Below are positions 1 through 11,959 of a stretch of 64,000 nt of DNA, piece by piece (position 1 is the first letter of the stretch; each line of letters starts with the position of its first letter). A model generated the notes under the pieces. The model searched no databases, was not told where the DNA came from, and saw only the letters and a program-made list of their open reading frames with translations. The position numbers were made by a program, and so were the translations under genes. This stretch comes from Nageia nagi (lineage: Eukaryota > Pinophyta): NCBI GenBank assembly GCA_050084985.1, contig JBITNC010000002.1:38192001-38256000 (forward strand), written 5' to 3'.

Positions 1-1185
1 AAACTCCAACGACTCACTCTACAACCAAAATCACACTTAAATTGCCCAACGTCACATACAAGGAAGAAAGATTACATCAAACGAACATCAATATGAGACA
101 AGAATGGGATATCAAGTGCACCAAGGCTGAACTAATGTAGAAATGATGAGTACAATACGAATCAGGCCCTCAAGGGCTCAACATTGGCCTCCAAGGAGCC
201 AACTAGGGCACATTGATGTGCAAAGATGAATACTGCCATAGATATATTGAAGAACAACCACACTCTACCAGATCGATGGACGCCACACTAAAGGGCTTCC
301 TCGCAGGCTAGCTCCCAGTGAAAAGAACGAATGCAATTCCGGAATACCACCGGATGGATTCAAAGGTGCAAACCGCTATAAATGCCTTAGGGTAGAGCAA
401 CCTCACAACACGAACATTCACCTCAACCACTAGTCAGAAGTTGTTCCAAGCCTCCTAGACTCTCCTTGGTCTACACGCCCAATGGTGTTTGATGCCGCCA
501 AGACTTGAGAAGCTCCGAAGAGTAAATGGTTTCAATATCAGAATTTAATATATCTCTGTAATGAGGCTCCAATGCCTTATATAACACATCCCTGGATCTG
601 GATCTCACCTCAAAGTCATCACCCAACCTTTCTAATCCAACATTAACCTCCTAAAGGCTCCAAAATGCCCAACATGGGTGCCTAGGTATCATGCATGTCC
701 AAGAGCCATTAATGCCAATGTGGGATCTAGAGAGCCACGCATGCCTATCATGTGTCTAGGAGTCGTGTGGATGCCTAGGTGTCATCATGGGCCAACGTGG
801 GGGTCTAAAGTGCCACGCATGCCTAACATGGGTCTAGGAGTCGTGGGGGTCTTGAAGTCTCCCAAGGCTGACACAAGAATACAAGTGCTCCCAAATCCAA
901 CGTTGGGGCTTATGAGTGATTATCCATGCTTTGTGTTATCCTAGGTGTTACATAAAACTTAGGATTCCCACAATCATTATTTAGGATCTCCAAGTGTACA
1001 AAATAAATAATAATAACGCATCCTAAGCTTGGGGGGAAAACATCCCTCTTTGGGGCTCACAATATGGGTCCAATGGACCATTATATTTCTATCCCAAGTA
1101 AATAATAACATAAAAACAAAATATTTACAAAAGAAACACCTAGGATCCCAAGTTTATTTATTTTTATTCAAAAAGGGATGTTACA
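1..1185 (-). repeat. 3' LTR of element A (cut by window start)
   Basis: This aligns closely with 4149-5350, so about 124 bases of the LTR lie outside the window. The inner edge ends in ...TTACA, the complement of a TGTAA LTR start. Compared with the right LTR it has a small extra segment near 170-200 and fewer copies of the 80-bp repeat near 720-880. The two LTRs show many substitutions and indels, so the insertion is not recent. Confidence 0.8.
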
Positions 1186-1204
1186 AAGCCTCCCCTCTCA
1201 AATT
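1186..1204 (-). other. Polypurine tract of element A
   Basis: Read on the minus strand, the bases just before the 3' LTR are AATTTGAGAGGGGAGGCTT, a purine-rich run directly against the TGTAACA LTR start. This is the expected plus-strand priming site and fixes the element's orientation. Confidence 0.65.
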
Positions 1205-1529
1205 GTTTGCCCTCAAGCAATTGTAGAATGTCAAGAAGATTTGTCTTCCAATCATCTTTTGCATATATCAACTGAAATTCTGTTAAGTGGAATGCAACTT
1301 CAATATGCCCCATAAATGAATCAGTCCACGATATCTCTGTAGCAATTGTTGGAAATTCTGAGACATAAAAATAATGTGCAGCCATATTAGTGATGGGAAA
1401 GATATATAGCAGGTCTGAAATATTAATGCATTCTTCTTTATTCAAATCAGCCTTCAATAGGTCCCTTTGGCTGCTAGATATTGCATGCAAAAATTCTGAT
1501 ATTTCTTTGAAGTCATTTCCATCAAGAGC

Positions 1530-1664
1530 AATCCACATTAAGCACAAAAATGCATGCAAAAATTCTCATATGCCAATCTGCATTAAGCACAAAAATGCAT
1601 GCAAAAACTCTGATATACCAATCCACATTAAGCATAAAAATGCATGCAAAAATTCTGATATACC
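1530..1664. repeat. Three tandem 45-bp repeats
   Basis: Units start at 1530, 1575 and 1620, with a partial unit before (about 1480) and after. Each carries AAAAATGCATGCAAAAA. The period is a multiple of three and the array is open on the minus strand as a repeated 15-residue block (ISEFLHAFLCLMWIG). It lies between the protease remnant and the 3' LTR of element A, where the rest of pol would be expected. Confidence 0.85.
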
Positions 1665-1919
1665 AATCCACAATATTGAAGCAGTGAATGTTTGCAAGAG
1701 TCCTAGAACATAATCTAGCAAAAACATAGGAAAAAGCAAGTATTTATGGAAAACAACGGAACCTTTGCTCCTTGTCAAGAGCCAAGTCCTCCTTGTGTCC
1801 AACGTTAAGTGCCAAGCTCCCTTTATACCCAACGTATCATGCCAAACCTCCCTTATTCCCAACGTTGCATCATTTGGCTCATTCTCCTCCTCATGGTGCG
1901 TCCAAATCACTTCCATCCT

Positions 1920-2279
1920 CTAATTCGTGACTTGAGGACATTCTTCCTTGATTCCTCGTAAGGTATGAGTTTTGCCATCAATCTCAAAACTCATAGTTAG
2001 GTTCCTACAATTGGTGTGTATGTCATCCAATTCAAACAGCCATTGTACTCCCAAAATCATATGAGGATGCCCATCAAGATGATATACATAAAAGTTCTCC
2101 CTAGTTGTATAGTCTTGCAGTCTTACCCCAAATTTTTCTACAATTTGGTCCACAAAAGTAACTTTTCCATTACCATTGGAAACTCTAAATCCTTCAAAAC
2201 TTTTGGTCTTGAGGCCCTTCTTACTCACAAAGCTTTCATCAATGAACTTATGGATAGCACCAAGATCTATCAAGAACAT
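1920..2279 (-). pseudogene. Gypsy aspartic protease remnant of element A
   Basis: The 119-residue frame follows gag on the minus strand after one stop codon (TAG, probably from CAG/CAA). The start VMFLIDLGAIHKFID matches the retroviral-type protease active site (LIDSGATHNFI), but the catalytic DSG/DTG triad reads DLG, which should abolish activity. The later MILGVQWL fits the family's conserved ILG-hydrophobic motif. The frame ends before any reverse transcriptase. Confidence 0.75.
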
Positions 2280-2282
2280 TAC

Positions 2283-3137
2283 CTATTGTCCTCCTACTTG
2301 TCCAATTACCTTCAAGGTGAGGTATTTCTTTGCTCCATTAAGGGAAGCAATCATGCTTCCAAGAGATGCTTCTACCTTGGGTGTTTCCTCTTGCTCCAAT
2401 ACGTCCACATCAAGCTCCAAATCGGAATCATCATCATCATCAAGAAGAACCTCAATGTAGTGTAGTTGCCCTTTGCCTTGACAACAATGCCCTAGTTCCC
2501 ACAGCTTCTTGCAGTGAAAACATTTGTCTTCTTCCCTCAACTTCTTCCTAGTGGTTGTGTCCATCTGACTTGTTCTAGGTGGGAGGAAGGGTTTGAGCTT
2601 GTTGGCCACTTCTTTTTTTGCTGCTGATTTCCTCACGACATGCCCCTTGTGCGTTTGAGCACGTTTGAGAGTTGTCATAGTGGGCTCTAAATCGTAGGCT
2701 GCCCTTATTGCATCATCAAGGGTTTTTGGTCTTGAGATCTTCACCATCACTTGCAAGAGTTCCATCAACCCCTCTACAAAAATTGAAGTTAGCCTCTCTT
2801 CTAAAATATTTTGGATCATCATTGCTATCTTCTGAAATTCTGAAATAAAATCATCAGTTGTTCCTTGGTGTTTCAAGGATGTGAGCTCTCTGAAATAATC
2901 ATTCTCTTTTTTTCTATCAAAATGTTTCACCAACCTTCTAGCAAACTCATAAAAAGAAGAAATATGAGAATAGTTTTGGCTAAATACCCCATGTTGCCAC
3001 CACTCAAGAGCATCTCCCTCAAAATCCAACAATGCAAAATGGATGGCATCTTTTTCAATCATGTTCGGGCTTAGGGTGAAATACAATTGGAGTTCATGAA
3101 GCCAAGCCCTAGCCGTTATCTTCTTCCCATCATACAT
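2283..3137 (-). pseudogene. Gypsy Gag (retrotransposon gag domain plus zinc knuckle), element A
   Basis: A 284-residue open frame. The N-terminal two thirds have the plant retrotrans_gag pattern (WLHELQLYF, DALEWW, FARRLVKHF, then a leucine-rich helix region). A basic linker leads to a zinc knuckle near residue 205-225: CFHCKKLWELGHCCQGKGQ. It fits C-X2-C with a longer spacing to H and C, as in chromovirus-like plant elements. An acidic run (DDDDDSD) follows, then the join to protease. The natural start probably lies upstream, because a second fragment of the polyprotein is at 3505-3873 in another frame. Gag would form the virus-like particle and bind element RNA; this copy is probably inactive because the reading frame is broken on both sides. 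Confidence 0.8.
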
Positions 3138-3504
3138 CAGAACCTACATTTTACTAATCTTTAGCTGCAAATCCTTTTTGCCAACCCATGCATTTCCTTG
3201 AGAATGAGTACCGTGTTCATGCTTCCTTTCAAACCCATTATCTCCAAATAGCTATTGAAATTTATATCTTTTCTTAATTATGAATCAAGCATAAAATAAT
3301 CTCTGATTTAATTCAAGAGGGTTTGGGAACCAATTTTTTACCTCGTTTGAAACTTCTTGGCAAACATGGGCTTGTGTTGCCAAGAAATGATTAGCAGCTT
3401 ACCTATCTTTCCAACAGCCTCCTCCAAAAATCTCCCTAAGAGTGCATTGGTCCCACATGGTGCTCTATAGGAGTGGAATCTCATGAATGCATGCTCCTGG
3501 TGAC

Positions 3505-3873
3505 TCATTGATCCATGATAAGTGGCCCCTCTATCCTCAAGCTAGGCTCTCTCTCGTTCCTTTCCTCTTCCCTTGAATCGTCTTCCTCATTCGAAATAGA
3601 TTGTGGAGGCCTAGGACTCCTCACGTTTCTTTTTGTGGCTTTCTTACTCCCTAACCAAGTATCAAATTTAGTCATCTGATTCTGCACTACCTCAGTTATA
3701 TTCTTCATTTCCGTAAAGAGCTCATTAAATTTCCTTTCCAGCGTGGATTCCCTAGTTGGTGTAAGACTTCTGGCGAGGATTCCCTGGCTAGTGTAGGCTT
3801 CTTCTAACCAAACTTCCCTCGCCATAGTGCTATCCATCCTGGACATCCTCCATCCAAGAGTCGTACGCATCAT
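3505..3873 (-). pseudogene. N-terminal Gag fragment of element A
   Basis: A 122-residue frame upstream of the main gag domain, in a different frame from it. It contains a helix-forming stretch (RKFNELFTEMKNITEVVQN) and a charged tail (DDSREEERNERE), as found upstream of the gag domain in plant gypsy polyproteins. About 370 bases with stops separate it from the main domain. Confidence 0.5.
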
Positions 3874-4012
3874 TATGGACAGCTTTGGCTAGGGATTCTT
3901 CTTCCAACAACCACTTTCAACTTTTCTTAGCTGGAGTCATCTCTCTTCTGACGCTAGATCTAGTGTAATGGATATGAATTACAAGTCTCATTCACAGGCT
4001 GGCCAGATCAAA

Positions 4013-4023
4013 CTCTAATACCA
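4013..4023 (-). other. Primer-binding site of element A
   Basis: On the minus strand the sequence right after the LTR reads TGGTATTAGAG, one base off the usual plant site TGGTATCAGAG complementary to initiator methionine tRNA. One base separates it from the LTR end. Confidence 0.6.
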
Positions 4024-4024
4024 C

Positions 4025-5350
4025 TGCAAAATCCCAATTTATAATCAACACAGATATTAGCCAAATAAATATCAAAAAATGTCAAATTACACTCCTAGGC
4101 ATGCCATGAACTATTCTAGGGCATCAATCATGAACAAGTATATGCCATAAACTTCAACGACTCACCCTACAAGCAAAATCGACACTTAAAATTGCCCAAT
4201 GTCACATACAAGGAAGCAAGATTACATCAAACGAACACCAATATGATACAAGAATGGGAGATCAAGTGCTCCAAGGCTGAATTAATGTAGAAATGATGAG
4301 TACACTACGAACCAGGCCCCAAGGAGCCAACTAGGGCATAGTGATGTGCAAAGATGAATATAATTGTAGATATGTTGAAGAACAACCACACTCTACCAAA
4401 TCTGTGGAAGCCACGTCAAAGGACTTCCTCACAGGCTAGCTCTCGATGAAGACAACGAATGCAATTCCGTAATACCACCAGATGGATTCAAAGGTCCAGA
4501 TCGCTATGGACGCCTCAAGGTAGGGCAACCTCACAGCACGAACATTCACCTCAACCGCTAGTAAGAAGGTGTTCCAAGCCTCCTAGACTCTCCTTGGTCT
4601 ACATGCCCAAGGGTGCTTGACACCACCAAGACTTAAGAAGCTCCAAAGAGGAAGGGGTTTCAATATCAAAATTCAATATATCTCTACAATGAGGCTCCAA
4701 TGCCTTATATAACACATCCCTGGATCTAGATCTCACCTCAAAGTCATCACCTAACCTTTCCAATCCAACGCTAAACTCTTGGAGGCTCCAAAATGCCCAA
4801 CGTGGATGCTTAGGGATCATGCATGTCCAAGAGCCATTAATGCGAACATGGGATCTAGAGTGCTACGCATGCCTATTGTGGGTCTAGGAGTCATGCGTGG
4901 GTGCCTAGGTGTCATCATGGGCCAACGTGAGGGTCTAGAGTGCCATGCATGCCTAACGTGGGTCTAGGAGTCATGCGTGGGTGTTTAGGTGTCATCATGG
5001 GCCAACATGGGGGTCTAGAAGTCTCCCCAAGGCTGGCGCAAGAATGCAAGTGCTCCAAAATCCAACGTTGGGGCTTATAAGTGATTATCCATGCTTTGTG
5101 TTATCCTAGGTGTTACATAAAACTTGGGATTCCCACAATCATTATTTGGCATCTCCAAGTGTACAAAATAAATAATTATAACTCATCCTAAGCTTGGGAG
5201 GAAAACGTCCCTCTTTGGGGCTCACAATGTGGGTCCAATGGACCATTATATTTCTATCCCAAGTAACTAATAACATAAAAACAAAATATTTACAAAGGGA
5301 ACACCTAAGATCCCAAGTTTATTTATTTTTGTTCAAAAGGGGATGTTACA
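4025..5350 (-). repeat. 5' LTR of element A (1326 bp)
   Basis: The plus-strand ends are TGCAAAATCCC and GGATGTTACA, so the LTR has TG...CA termini. It pairs with 1-1185. It contains an 80-bp tandem repeat (units from about 4850 and 4930, partial third to about 5015) built on GGTCTAGGAGTCATGCGTGG. Confidence 0.8.
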
Positions 5351-6654
5351 ATCGCATACAAGTATGCCAACATCTAACTCCCAAAGGCACAATCACCTCA
5401 TAAGACCTCAACATCTAGCAATATAGGTAAGATCTCAAGCAATAACATGTAAAATACCCAATGTAGCAATTATGGAAGCCAAATCTCATGTAAATAACTT
5501 AATTATGCACTCAATATCCAACAACCAAGCAATGAGAGATAATTACTACGAAATGAAAAGCAAATAACAATATGATAGCCAAATGTAATTGTATTTGAAT
5601 GATCGAAGTGTAGGGATCTCAATCACAAATACTATCCAACGAAGACTGCTACTCCAAGGCTTCAGATCCTCAGTAGTGGAAAGGCTTGCACCAGGCCTTC
5701 CTCCTTTGCAATTGTGGTGGAGACTCAGAGTCCCACTAGCAATATTCTAGTAATCCAATGGTAATGCAAACACCCCTAAATAGCTAACTTACAACCTTGA
5801 CGTGCGTTATTCCTCAAAGTGTGCGCCCATGTAAGTCCTGTTCTGCACCCCGCAATAGGTACCTCACTCCACTGGAGTGGAAATCAAGGAAGAGCAATGC
5901 CCAACTCCAAAAAGAAGAAATCATAATCATAGCATATCCATTGTCTTCCAAGAATCCTCCTTTTATATTGTGAAGGAGCTTCATCATTAATCTTGCATTG
6001 GGATTGATGTAATCTCATCCAACGATGTCCAAGTGTGATCCATGTGCTCTACATATCCAATGCTTATGATGATATGCATTGGGATAAGTGTAATCACATC
6101 CAAGGGCCTAGAATGCCAACGTTGCATAGTGGGAGACTTCCATGCACCTTGGTTTCCATGCCATCATGCTAAGATCCTCCAAGAGAGAGACGTGGGTGTC
6201 TTGGGATGCCCAATTGCTCATCAAAAGGTCCAAACCTCCCCATGAGCCCAACGTCCAAGTGTGGGAGTCTTCCACTTCCATGTAGTAATGTCATTCCATT
6301 GGAATCATATTGTTGTACCTCGAATAGCTAAGAGGGGAGCTAAATTATAACTACGGCCTATTAAATGTCATTTTACATTCATCAAGGCTTCTCATATGCA
6401 ACATCTCAAATTAGGTGACTAATATTGCATTTACAATTAATAATTGCCTTGGTATCATCAATTACAACATTACTAGCATTATTACAAATAAAACTCCTAA
6501 ATTTAAATTAAACCTCTTATGAACCCAAGATATACCTTGGAATCTCGCATTACAAATATTACTTGTTGCAAATATGAAAATACTCCTAACTAAATATAAG
6601 TCACACCTAAATTAACAAGATAACAATTGCATATCCCTAGAAGAGGGACGTTAC
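5351..6654 (-). repeat. LTR of element B, interrupted by element A
   Basis: This aligns with about 10285-11547 across its whole length with frequent small differences. Its left part is missing because element A is inserted at 5350/5351; the remainder should be left of the window. The right end is followed by TCTCAAATT, which on the minus strand gives the same AATTTGAGA purine tract seen in element A. Confidence 0.7.
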
Positions 6655-6875
6655 TCTCAAATTAGAGTAAATCATGAATTCCCACACATGTGCGATATGA
6701 GCAAACTATCATGGCAGGTGAATTTCCAAATGCCATTTCTTCTTTGTTTCTTGACGAAACCTAGTTGTATAAAGTGTCAAAATGAATGGCATGAAATTCT
6801 CTATCCATTTTTGGTGATGAATCGGCAATTCCTCTTTTGTGCCTTCAAACTAAGCACAAACGGATCTGATATATC

Positions 6876-8473
6876 TCAGTATGTACCAACAATCCTTGAA
6901 CAAGTCTTCAAAAACTTTGCCAAAATATTTCCCTGCAATCCTCCTTTGTTTCCCTCATCAATTCTTTCTATATCAAAAATTTGGTTTAGAGACTTTATCT
7001 GTATCATACTTTTGTTTGACACTACCTCCATTAATTGTTTTCTCGATATGCGTAAGTGCATTCTCTTCAAAGAAAATGTTTGGAGATTCAAACATACTTC
7101 AAGTGACAAGTCGTGATCCACCTTTTGCAATGCAATGTTCTCTTTACTCATTATCTTTATGTCATAAAGCTTGTGTTCTAGCTTCATGTTTGTGTTCATT
7201 AGGTCCTTTTTATCCTTTTGAGCTTTATCCAAAGAACGAGACAAGCAAACATTATCTTCTTTTAGATTAATTATTACTTCTTCTAACAACTTTGTCCAAT
7301 TCCTGCTTGATGTTATGGAGTGTCGCCTTATCCTGAAGTTCCCTTTCCACATAATTTGTTCATTCGATATCTAGTCTTTTTTGAAGCTCTGTAATCTGCT
7401 TGCTTGATCTTGAATTTGTGATTGCAATCTTGCATTTTCAGATAGAGCATCATGATATTGGGCCTTGAGATGAACGAATTCAAAGTGAGCCTTTTCTTGA
7501 GTCAATTTCTTCTCTAACTTGGCCATCTCAATGCTTTTCTCTATTTCCTAGAGTAATCTATTCATGTCCTTTGATGCCTTATTTGATATCTTATCTAGAG
7601 CAATGACCTTGCTTGAGAGATTTAATATTTATTTGTTGTATTTTCTCTTAATATCATTTACCTTTTGATCATTGTGTTTGGACATTTTCTCAAGATGCTT
7701 GGTGAGCTTTGCCTGCTCTGCTTCTATCTGCAATTCATGTTGTTTCCTGATTTCAATAGTTGTATGTTCAACTACGAGTTGTGTATTACTTTGCTCTTCC
7801 AATGCTCTTTGCCTTTCTTGAGCTAGTGCAATCAACTGAGCTCCATTCGCTAACTCTTGTTAAAGTCGAAGTATTTTCATATCCCGTAGTTCGATCATTA
7901 CATGTTAATTTGAGACTACTTTTTGTAAAACTTTAATTTATTTTTCCTTACGTTGGAGAGTGGTTGCAAATTTTGTTTCTAGAGATTCCTCTTTTTGTTG
8001 CACTTGTTGTTGCAATGTGGTAGCTTCTTTCAATGACACTTGAGTTAATGCTTTATATTTGCTTTGCATACTTGTCAATCCTTCTGAAATTCTTTTCTTG
8101 CCTAAGATAGCATCCTTATTATGTCCCTGACTAAGCTCTAATTGTCGTTGTGTTGGCTTCAATTTCACTTCAAGCGAGAGGTGCTTTGATTCATGTTCAT
8201 TTTTGACGGTATTCAATTCTTCAACCAACTCAAATAATTTGGAGAGTGCCACTTGCTCTATCTTCTCGGCCTCCTCAGGATCTGACTTGTGTCTGCAAGC
8301 TCATCCTTTATTGATTCCACAACCTTTGCAATGACAATTGATTCACTCTTGGCCTTCTCAAGACGAGTGTCGACCTCTTTTGGGAGTACTTGATTCTCCC
8401 CTGGTTCTTGTAGCAATGGCGTATGTGTACCTTCCCTCGATTTGGTGGTACACCTCTTTGAATCTTGAACCAT
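6876..8473 (-). pseudogene. Coiled-coil protein remnant(s) inside element B
   Basis: Several minus-strand frames lie end to end: 8473-8258, 8252-7938, 7835-7629 and 7352-6876, separated by stops and shifts. All are rich in K, E, Q, L and S with heptad-like spacing (for example EESLETKFATTLQRKEK and LEEVIINLKEDNVCLSRSL) and have no cysteine/histidine motif or catalytic signature. Together they would make a protein of roughly 500 residues dominated by coiled coil. I do not recognise the family; it could be an element-borne structural protein or a captured host myosin/SMC-like tail. The reading frame is clearly decayed. Confidence 0.5.
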
Positions 8474-9317
8474 CTTCAGTATATCCTTCCTTTCAAATCC
8501 AAATGTGTCTTATAGTCTACCACATTTTGTAATTTTCTAATCTCTTATTGTACTCCATTTGTAGCTTGTCTAATTTTGTTGCTTTTGGGTCGACAACTCC
8601 TTTCAACATAACTATTAAAGCTTCTATTTGTTGTTTGGCCATCTAGCTAATTTCTGATTTTCCCTTATAACTCCATAATTTAATCAAATAAATAACTATT
8701 AAAATAATTTAAAATTTTCCTCCATGATTGCAATTCCAAATTTTCCTAAAAATTTAAATTGTAGAAATGAATTTCGAAATTTAGTCAAGCCTGGAAAGTA
8801 GTGTCTTTGGGGTGGAACAATCTTGATTCAAGTACAAGATCTAATGATGAATGGTTCAAGCTAGACACCAAGGCCCTACGTCTCACCTTTCACTCCTTAG
8901 AAATTACAATTTGAAGCAAAAAGCTTCAATGTCTACCTTCAAATCCTTGAAAACTGCAAATTGGATGCCAAAGTTCGAAACGTTTTCCTCCAGGAGACTA
9001 ATGAATGAGATCTAGTGCCCAAAATGTGCTTCCAGAGGTGCAGCAAACAAGCTTGAGGTTTTGAAACTCCCCAAAATTAGCAAAAACTCCTCAACATCTT
9101 CCTTCAATAGCTCAAATTTCACATCTAGATGCTTAAAACCTTCAATTCCACTGTGATGCTCCTGAATTTTCTAAGAATTTCCAATTACCACTGAAATACC
9201 ACTGTAACTCCTTTTCTAGACCTTCGCTTAGCAAAAATGGCAAGATCTAAACTCTGCAATTTCTCACTAGCAAGACAGAGAGATCTTCTCTTCCCAACAA
9301 TTGTAACTTCTTTGCAC

Positions 9318-9333
9318 ATCTTTGATACAACTA
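9318..9333 (-). other. Probable primer-binding site of element B
   Basis: On the minus strand this reads TAGTTGTATCAAAGATG, close to the site of the compact element at 21823-21838 (TGGTATCAAAGATTGG). It lies between the coiled-coil interior and the right LTR, as expected. It is degenerate, so the call is tentative. Confidence 0.4.
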
Positions 9334-11547
9334 TAAATATTCTTCAAGACCTAACCTAGCAGGATGGTAAGATCTTGTCACATGTCCTTTGAATGGGTTG
9401 GGAGTACCAAGGCAAGAAAGAATGAATAATGATAGTGAGTTGGCCATACAACATGCTTGTGGAGTTATGACAATTGGTGATGGGAACATGTTTTCAAATC
9501 ATTGGATGTTGCGGATATTGGATTAAGGTAGTTGTCATTGTGGAGGTTTGAGCAGTCCACCTATGTTGACTAGTAAATTTGATTTTGGGATTTATGTCAC
9601 CAAAAAAGGCCCAAAGGTGTAAATCTTGCCCAATTTGTTTGAAGAGGGGGGGCAAGTCCCTCCCAATTAAGTAGGGTGTTAATCATTTATTGGATCATGA
9701 GGTTAAAAAACCTCGTTTTGATCCACTATGCTTTGTATTCCATCTACTATTTGTTTAGTTGTTCCTCAATGTCTCACCTCATGTTTTGATCATCTACCAA
9801 TTAGTCCTTTTCCTACATCAATTTTTGTTTCAAGTGCTTTTGGTAGTTCGACTTGGGCAGGGTTAATCTCTTGAGTTTGTGGGGTTTTCGCTTAGGGGTT
9901 TGAGGGGGTTGTGGTGGGGCCGAGAGTGGTGGAGTTAGTGACTTCAAGGGGTTCATTGGAAGTGGTAGTGTTGTTCTATATCTTATTGCTTTCTTTATTT
10001 GTTTCTAGGGTGTTTGTACTAAGTCGGATAGGGCTCATCCAAAGTTGCACAAAAAGTTATCACAAAAACTTCAAATAAATGCAATGAATTGTTCCAAGCA
10101 CAAATTGATGACTTGAATCACCAAATATCTCCCTAGGAGAGGAATGTCTCAATCCCAATGTGTTAGATCTCAACAATAATGCTCAAAATATTCTAACTTC
10201 ATGGAAATGCTAGATCCCCTCACACAAACCCTATGTCTAGCTTAGGCATGCAAATACTCAACGAACCATGCAAATATCCCAAATCTCATGCAAGTATGCC
10301 AACGTCTAACTCCCAAAGGCACAATCACCTCAAAAGACCCCGACGTCTACCAATATAGGTAAGATCTCAAGCAATAACATGCAAAATACCTAACGTAGCA
10401 ATTATGGAAGCCAAATCTCATGTAAATAACTCAATTAATTATTATGAAACAACAAGAAAATAAAAATATAATAAACAAATGTAATTGTATTCGAATGATG
10501 GAAGTGTAGAGATATCAATTACAAAGACTATCCAACGAAAATTGATGCTGCAAGGCTTCAGATCCTTAGTAGTGTCAAGGCTTACACCAAGCCTTCCTCC
10601 TCTGTAGCTATGGTGGAGACTCAAAGTCCCACAAGCAGTATTCTACTAATTCAAGGATAATGCCAACACCCCTTAAATAGCTAGCTTACAACCCTGAGTT
10701 GCACTATTCCTCAAAGTGTGCGCCCACGTAAGTCCTGTTCTACACCCCGCAACAAGTACCTCACTCCGCCTTAAAGGAAATCAAGGAAGAGCAATGGCCA
10801 ACTCCAAAAAGAAGAAATCATAATCATAGCATATCCATTGTCTTCTAGGAATCCTCCTTTTATAGTGTGAAGTAGCTTCATCATTAATCTTGCATTGGGA
10901 TTGATGTAATCTCATCCAACGATGTCCAAGTGTGATCCATGTGCTCTCCATATTCAATGATTAAGATGGGGTGCCCTGGGATGTGTAATCACATCCAAGG
11001 GCCTAGAATGCCAATGTTGCATACTGGGGGACTTCCATGCGCCCTGGGATCCACATCATCATGCTAAGAGCCTCCAAGTGAGACATGGGTGTCTTGGGAT
11101 GCCCAATTGCTCATCAAAAGGTCCAAACCTCCCATGAGCCCAACGTCCAAGTATGGAAATCTTCCAATCCCTCATAGTGAGTGGCATTCCATTGGAATCA
11201 TATTGCTCTACCTCAAATAGCTAAGAGGGGAGCTAAACTATAACTACGGCCTATTAAATGCCATTTTACATTCATCAAGGCTTATCATATGCAACATCCC
11301 AAATTAGGTGACTAATATTGCATTTACAATTAATAGTTTCCTTGGTATCATCAAGTACAACATTATTGGCGCTATTACAAATAAAATTCCTAAATATAAA
11401 CTAAACCTCTTATGATCCAAAGGCATACCTTGAAATCTCGCATTACATATATTACTTGTTGCAAACATGAAAATACTCCTAACTAAATATAAATAACACC
11501 TAAATTAACAAGATAACAATTGCACATCCCTAGAAGAGGGACGTCAC
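9334..11547 (-). repeat. Right LTR of element B (left boundary uncertain)
   Basis: The segment from about 10285 to 11547 matches the left LTR copy. The part from 9334 to about 10284 has no counterpart in the window because the matching part of the left LTR was displaced by element A. The 9334 boundary is inferred from the primer-site-like sequence. Nothing else was recognised between 9340 and 10280. Confidence 0.45.
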
Positions 11548-11735
11548 TCTCAAATGATAGTAAATAATGAATTCCTACGTGCGCGCAATATGAGCAAACT
11601 GGCATGGCGGGTGAACTTCTAAATGCCATATCTCCTTCGTTTCTTAAAAAAACCTAGTCATATAACCTATCAAAACGAATGGCACGCGATTCTATATCCG
11701 TTGCTTGTGATGAATTGGCAATTCCTAGCTTGTGG
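11548..11735 (-). repeat. Second copy of element B 3' internal region, truncated
   Basis: This continues the match to 6655-6840 (for example GGCAATTCCT at both ends) and stops abruptly near 11735. It shows that the right LTR is followed by a second, truncated interior rather than by ordinary flanking DNA. Confidence 0.55.
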
Positions 11736-11959
11736 AAGATGAAATTTCCTCAAGACCAGAAATAATTGAAACTCCAAAATTGGGGACATTATAGTGTTGT
11801 TTTCTTCAACTTCTGATATTGAGAGAGTTAAATAAATTTTTTGTTTCTAAATTGGATGATGCTTTGATTGGGCTACTTTGCCTTCATCTATTAGGACTTT
11901 TATTTCTATTTTATTGTTGATCTTGTCTTCAATGTGTAATGTTATTCCTTACTAGATTA

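Larger units (their letters stand above)
1..5350 (-). mobile_element. Gag-protease-only Ty3-gypsy-type LTR retrotransposon (element A), minus strand
   Basis: Two long direct repeats (1-1185 and 4025-5350) flank a 2.8 kb interior. A primer-binding site next to the right repeat and a purine tract next to the left repeat both show that the element reads on the minus strand. The interior holds gag and aspartic protease remnants. I see no reverse transcriptase, RNase H or integrase, so it resembles the gag-carrying non-autonomous LTR elements known in plants (TR-GAG type). The element's far end lies left of the window. Its right end abuts sequence matching 10285 onward, so it inserted into the LTR of the neighbouring element. 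Family assignment rests on the gag and protease motifs. Confidence 0.8.
5351..11735 (-). mobile_element. Second minus-strand LTR element (element B) with coiled-coil interior
   Basis: Two related segments, 5351-6840 and about 10285-11735, flank a 2.7 kb interior with minus-strand coiled-coil frames. LTR ends of the type GGGACGTTAC/GGGACGTCAC (minus-strand TGTAACGTCCC) lie at 6654 and 11547. A tRNA-Met-like primer site lies near 9318-9333. The similarity of the two segments continues about 185 bases past the LTR end, so the right one is followed by a second copy of the 3' internal region. The plus-strand order is LTR, interior, LTR, start of another interior. No gag, protease, reverse transcriptase or integrase motif was found. 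Confidence 0.55.

Noticed and set aside
678-944. 88-codon plus-strand frame inside the element A LTR
   Set aside because: Lies in the LTR tandem repeats, and the other LTR does not keep it open over the same length.
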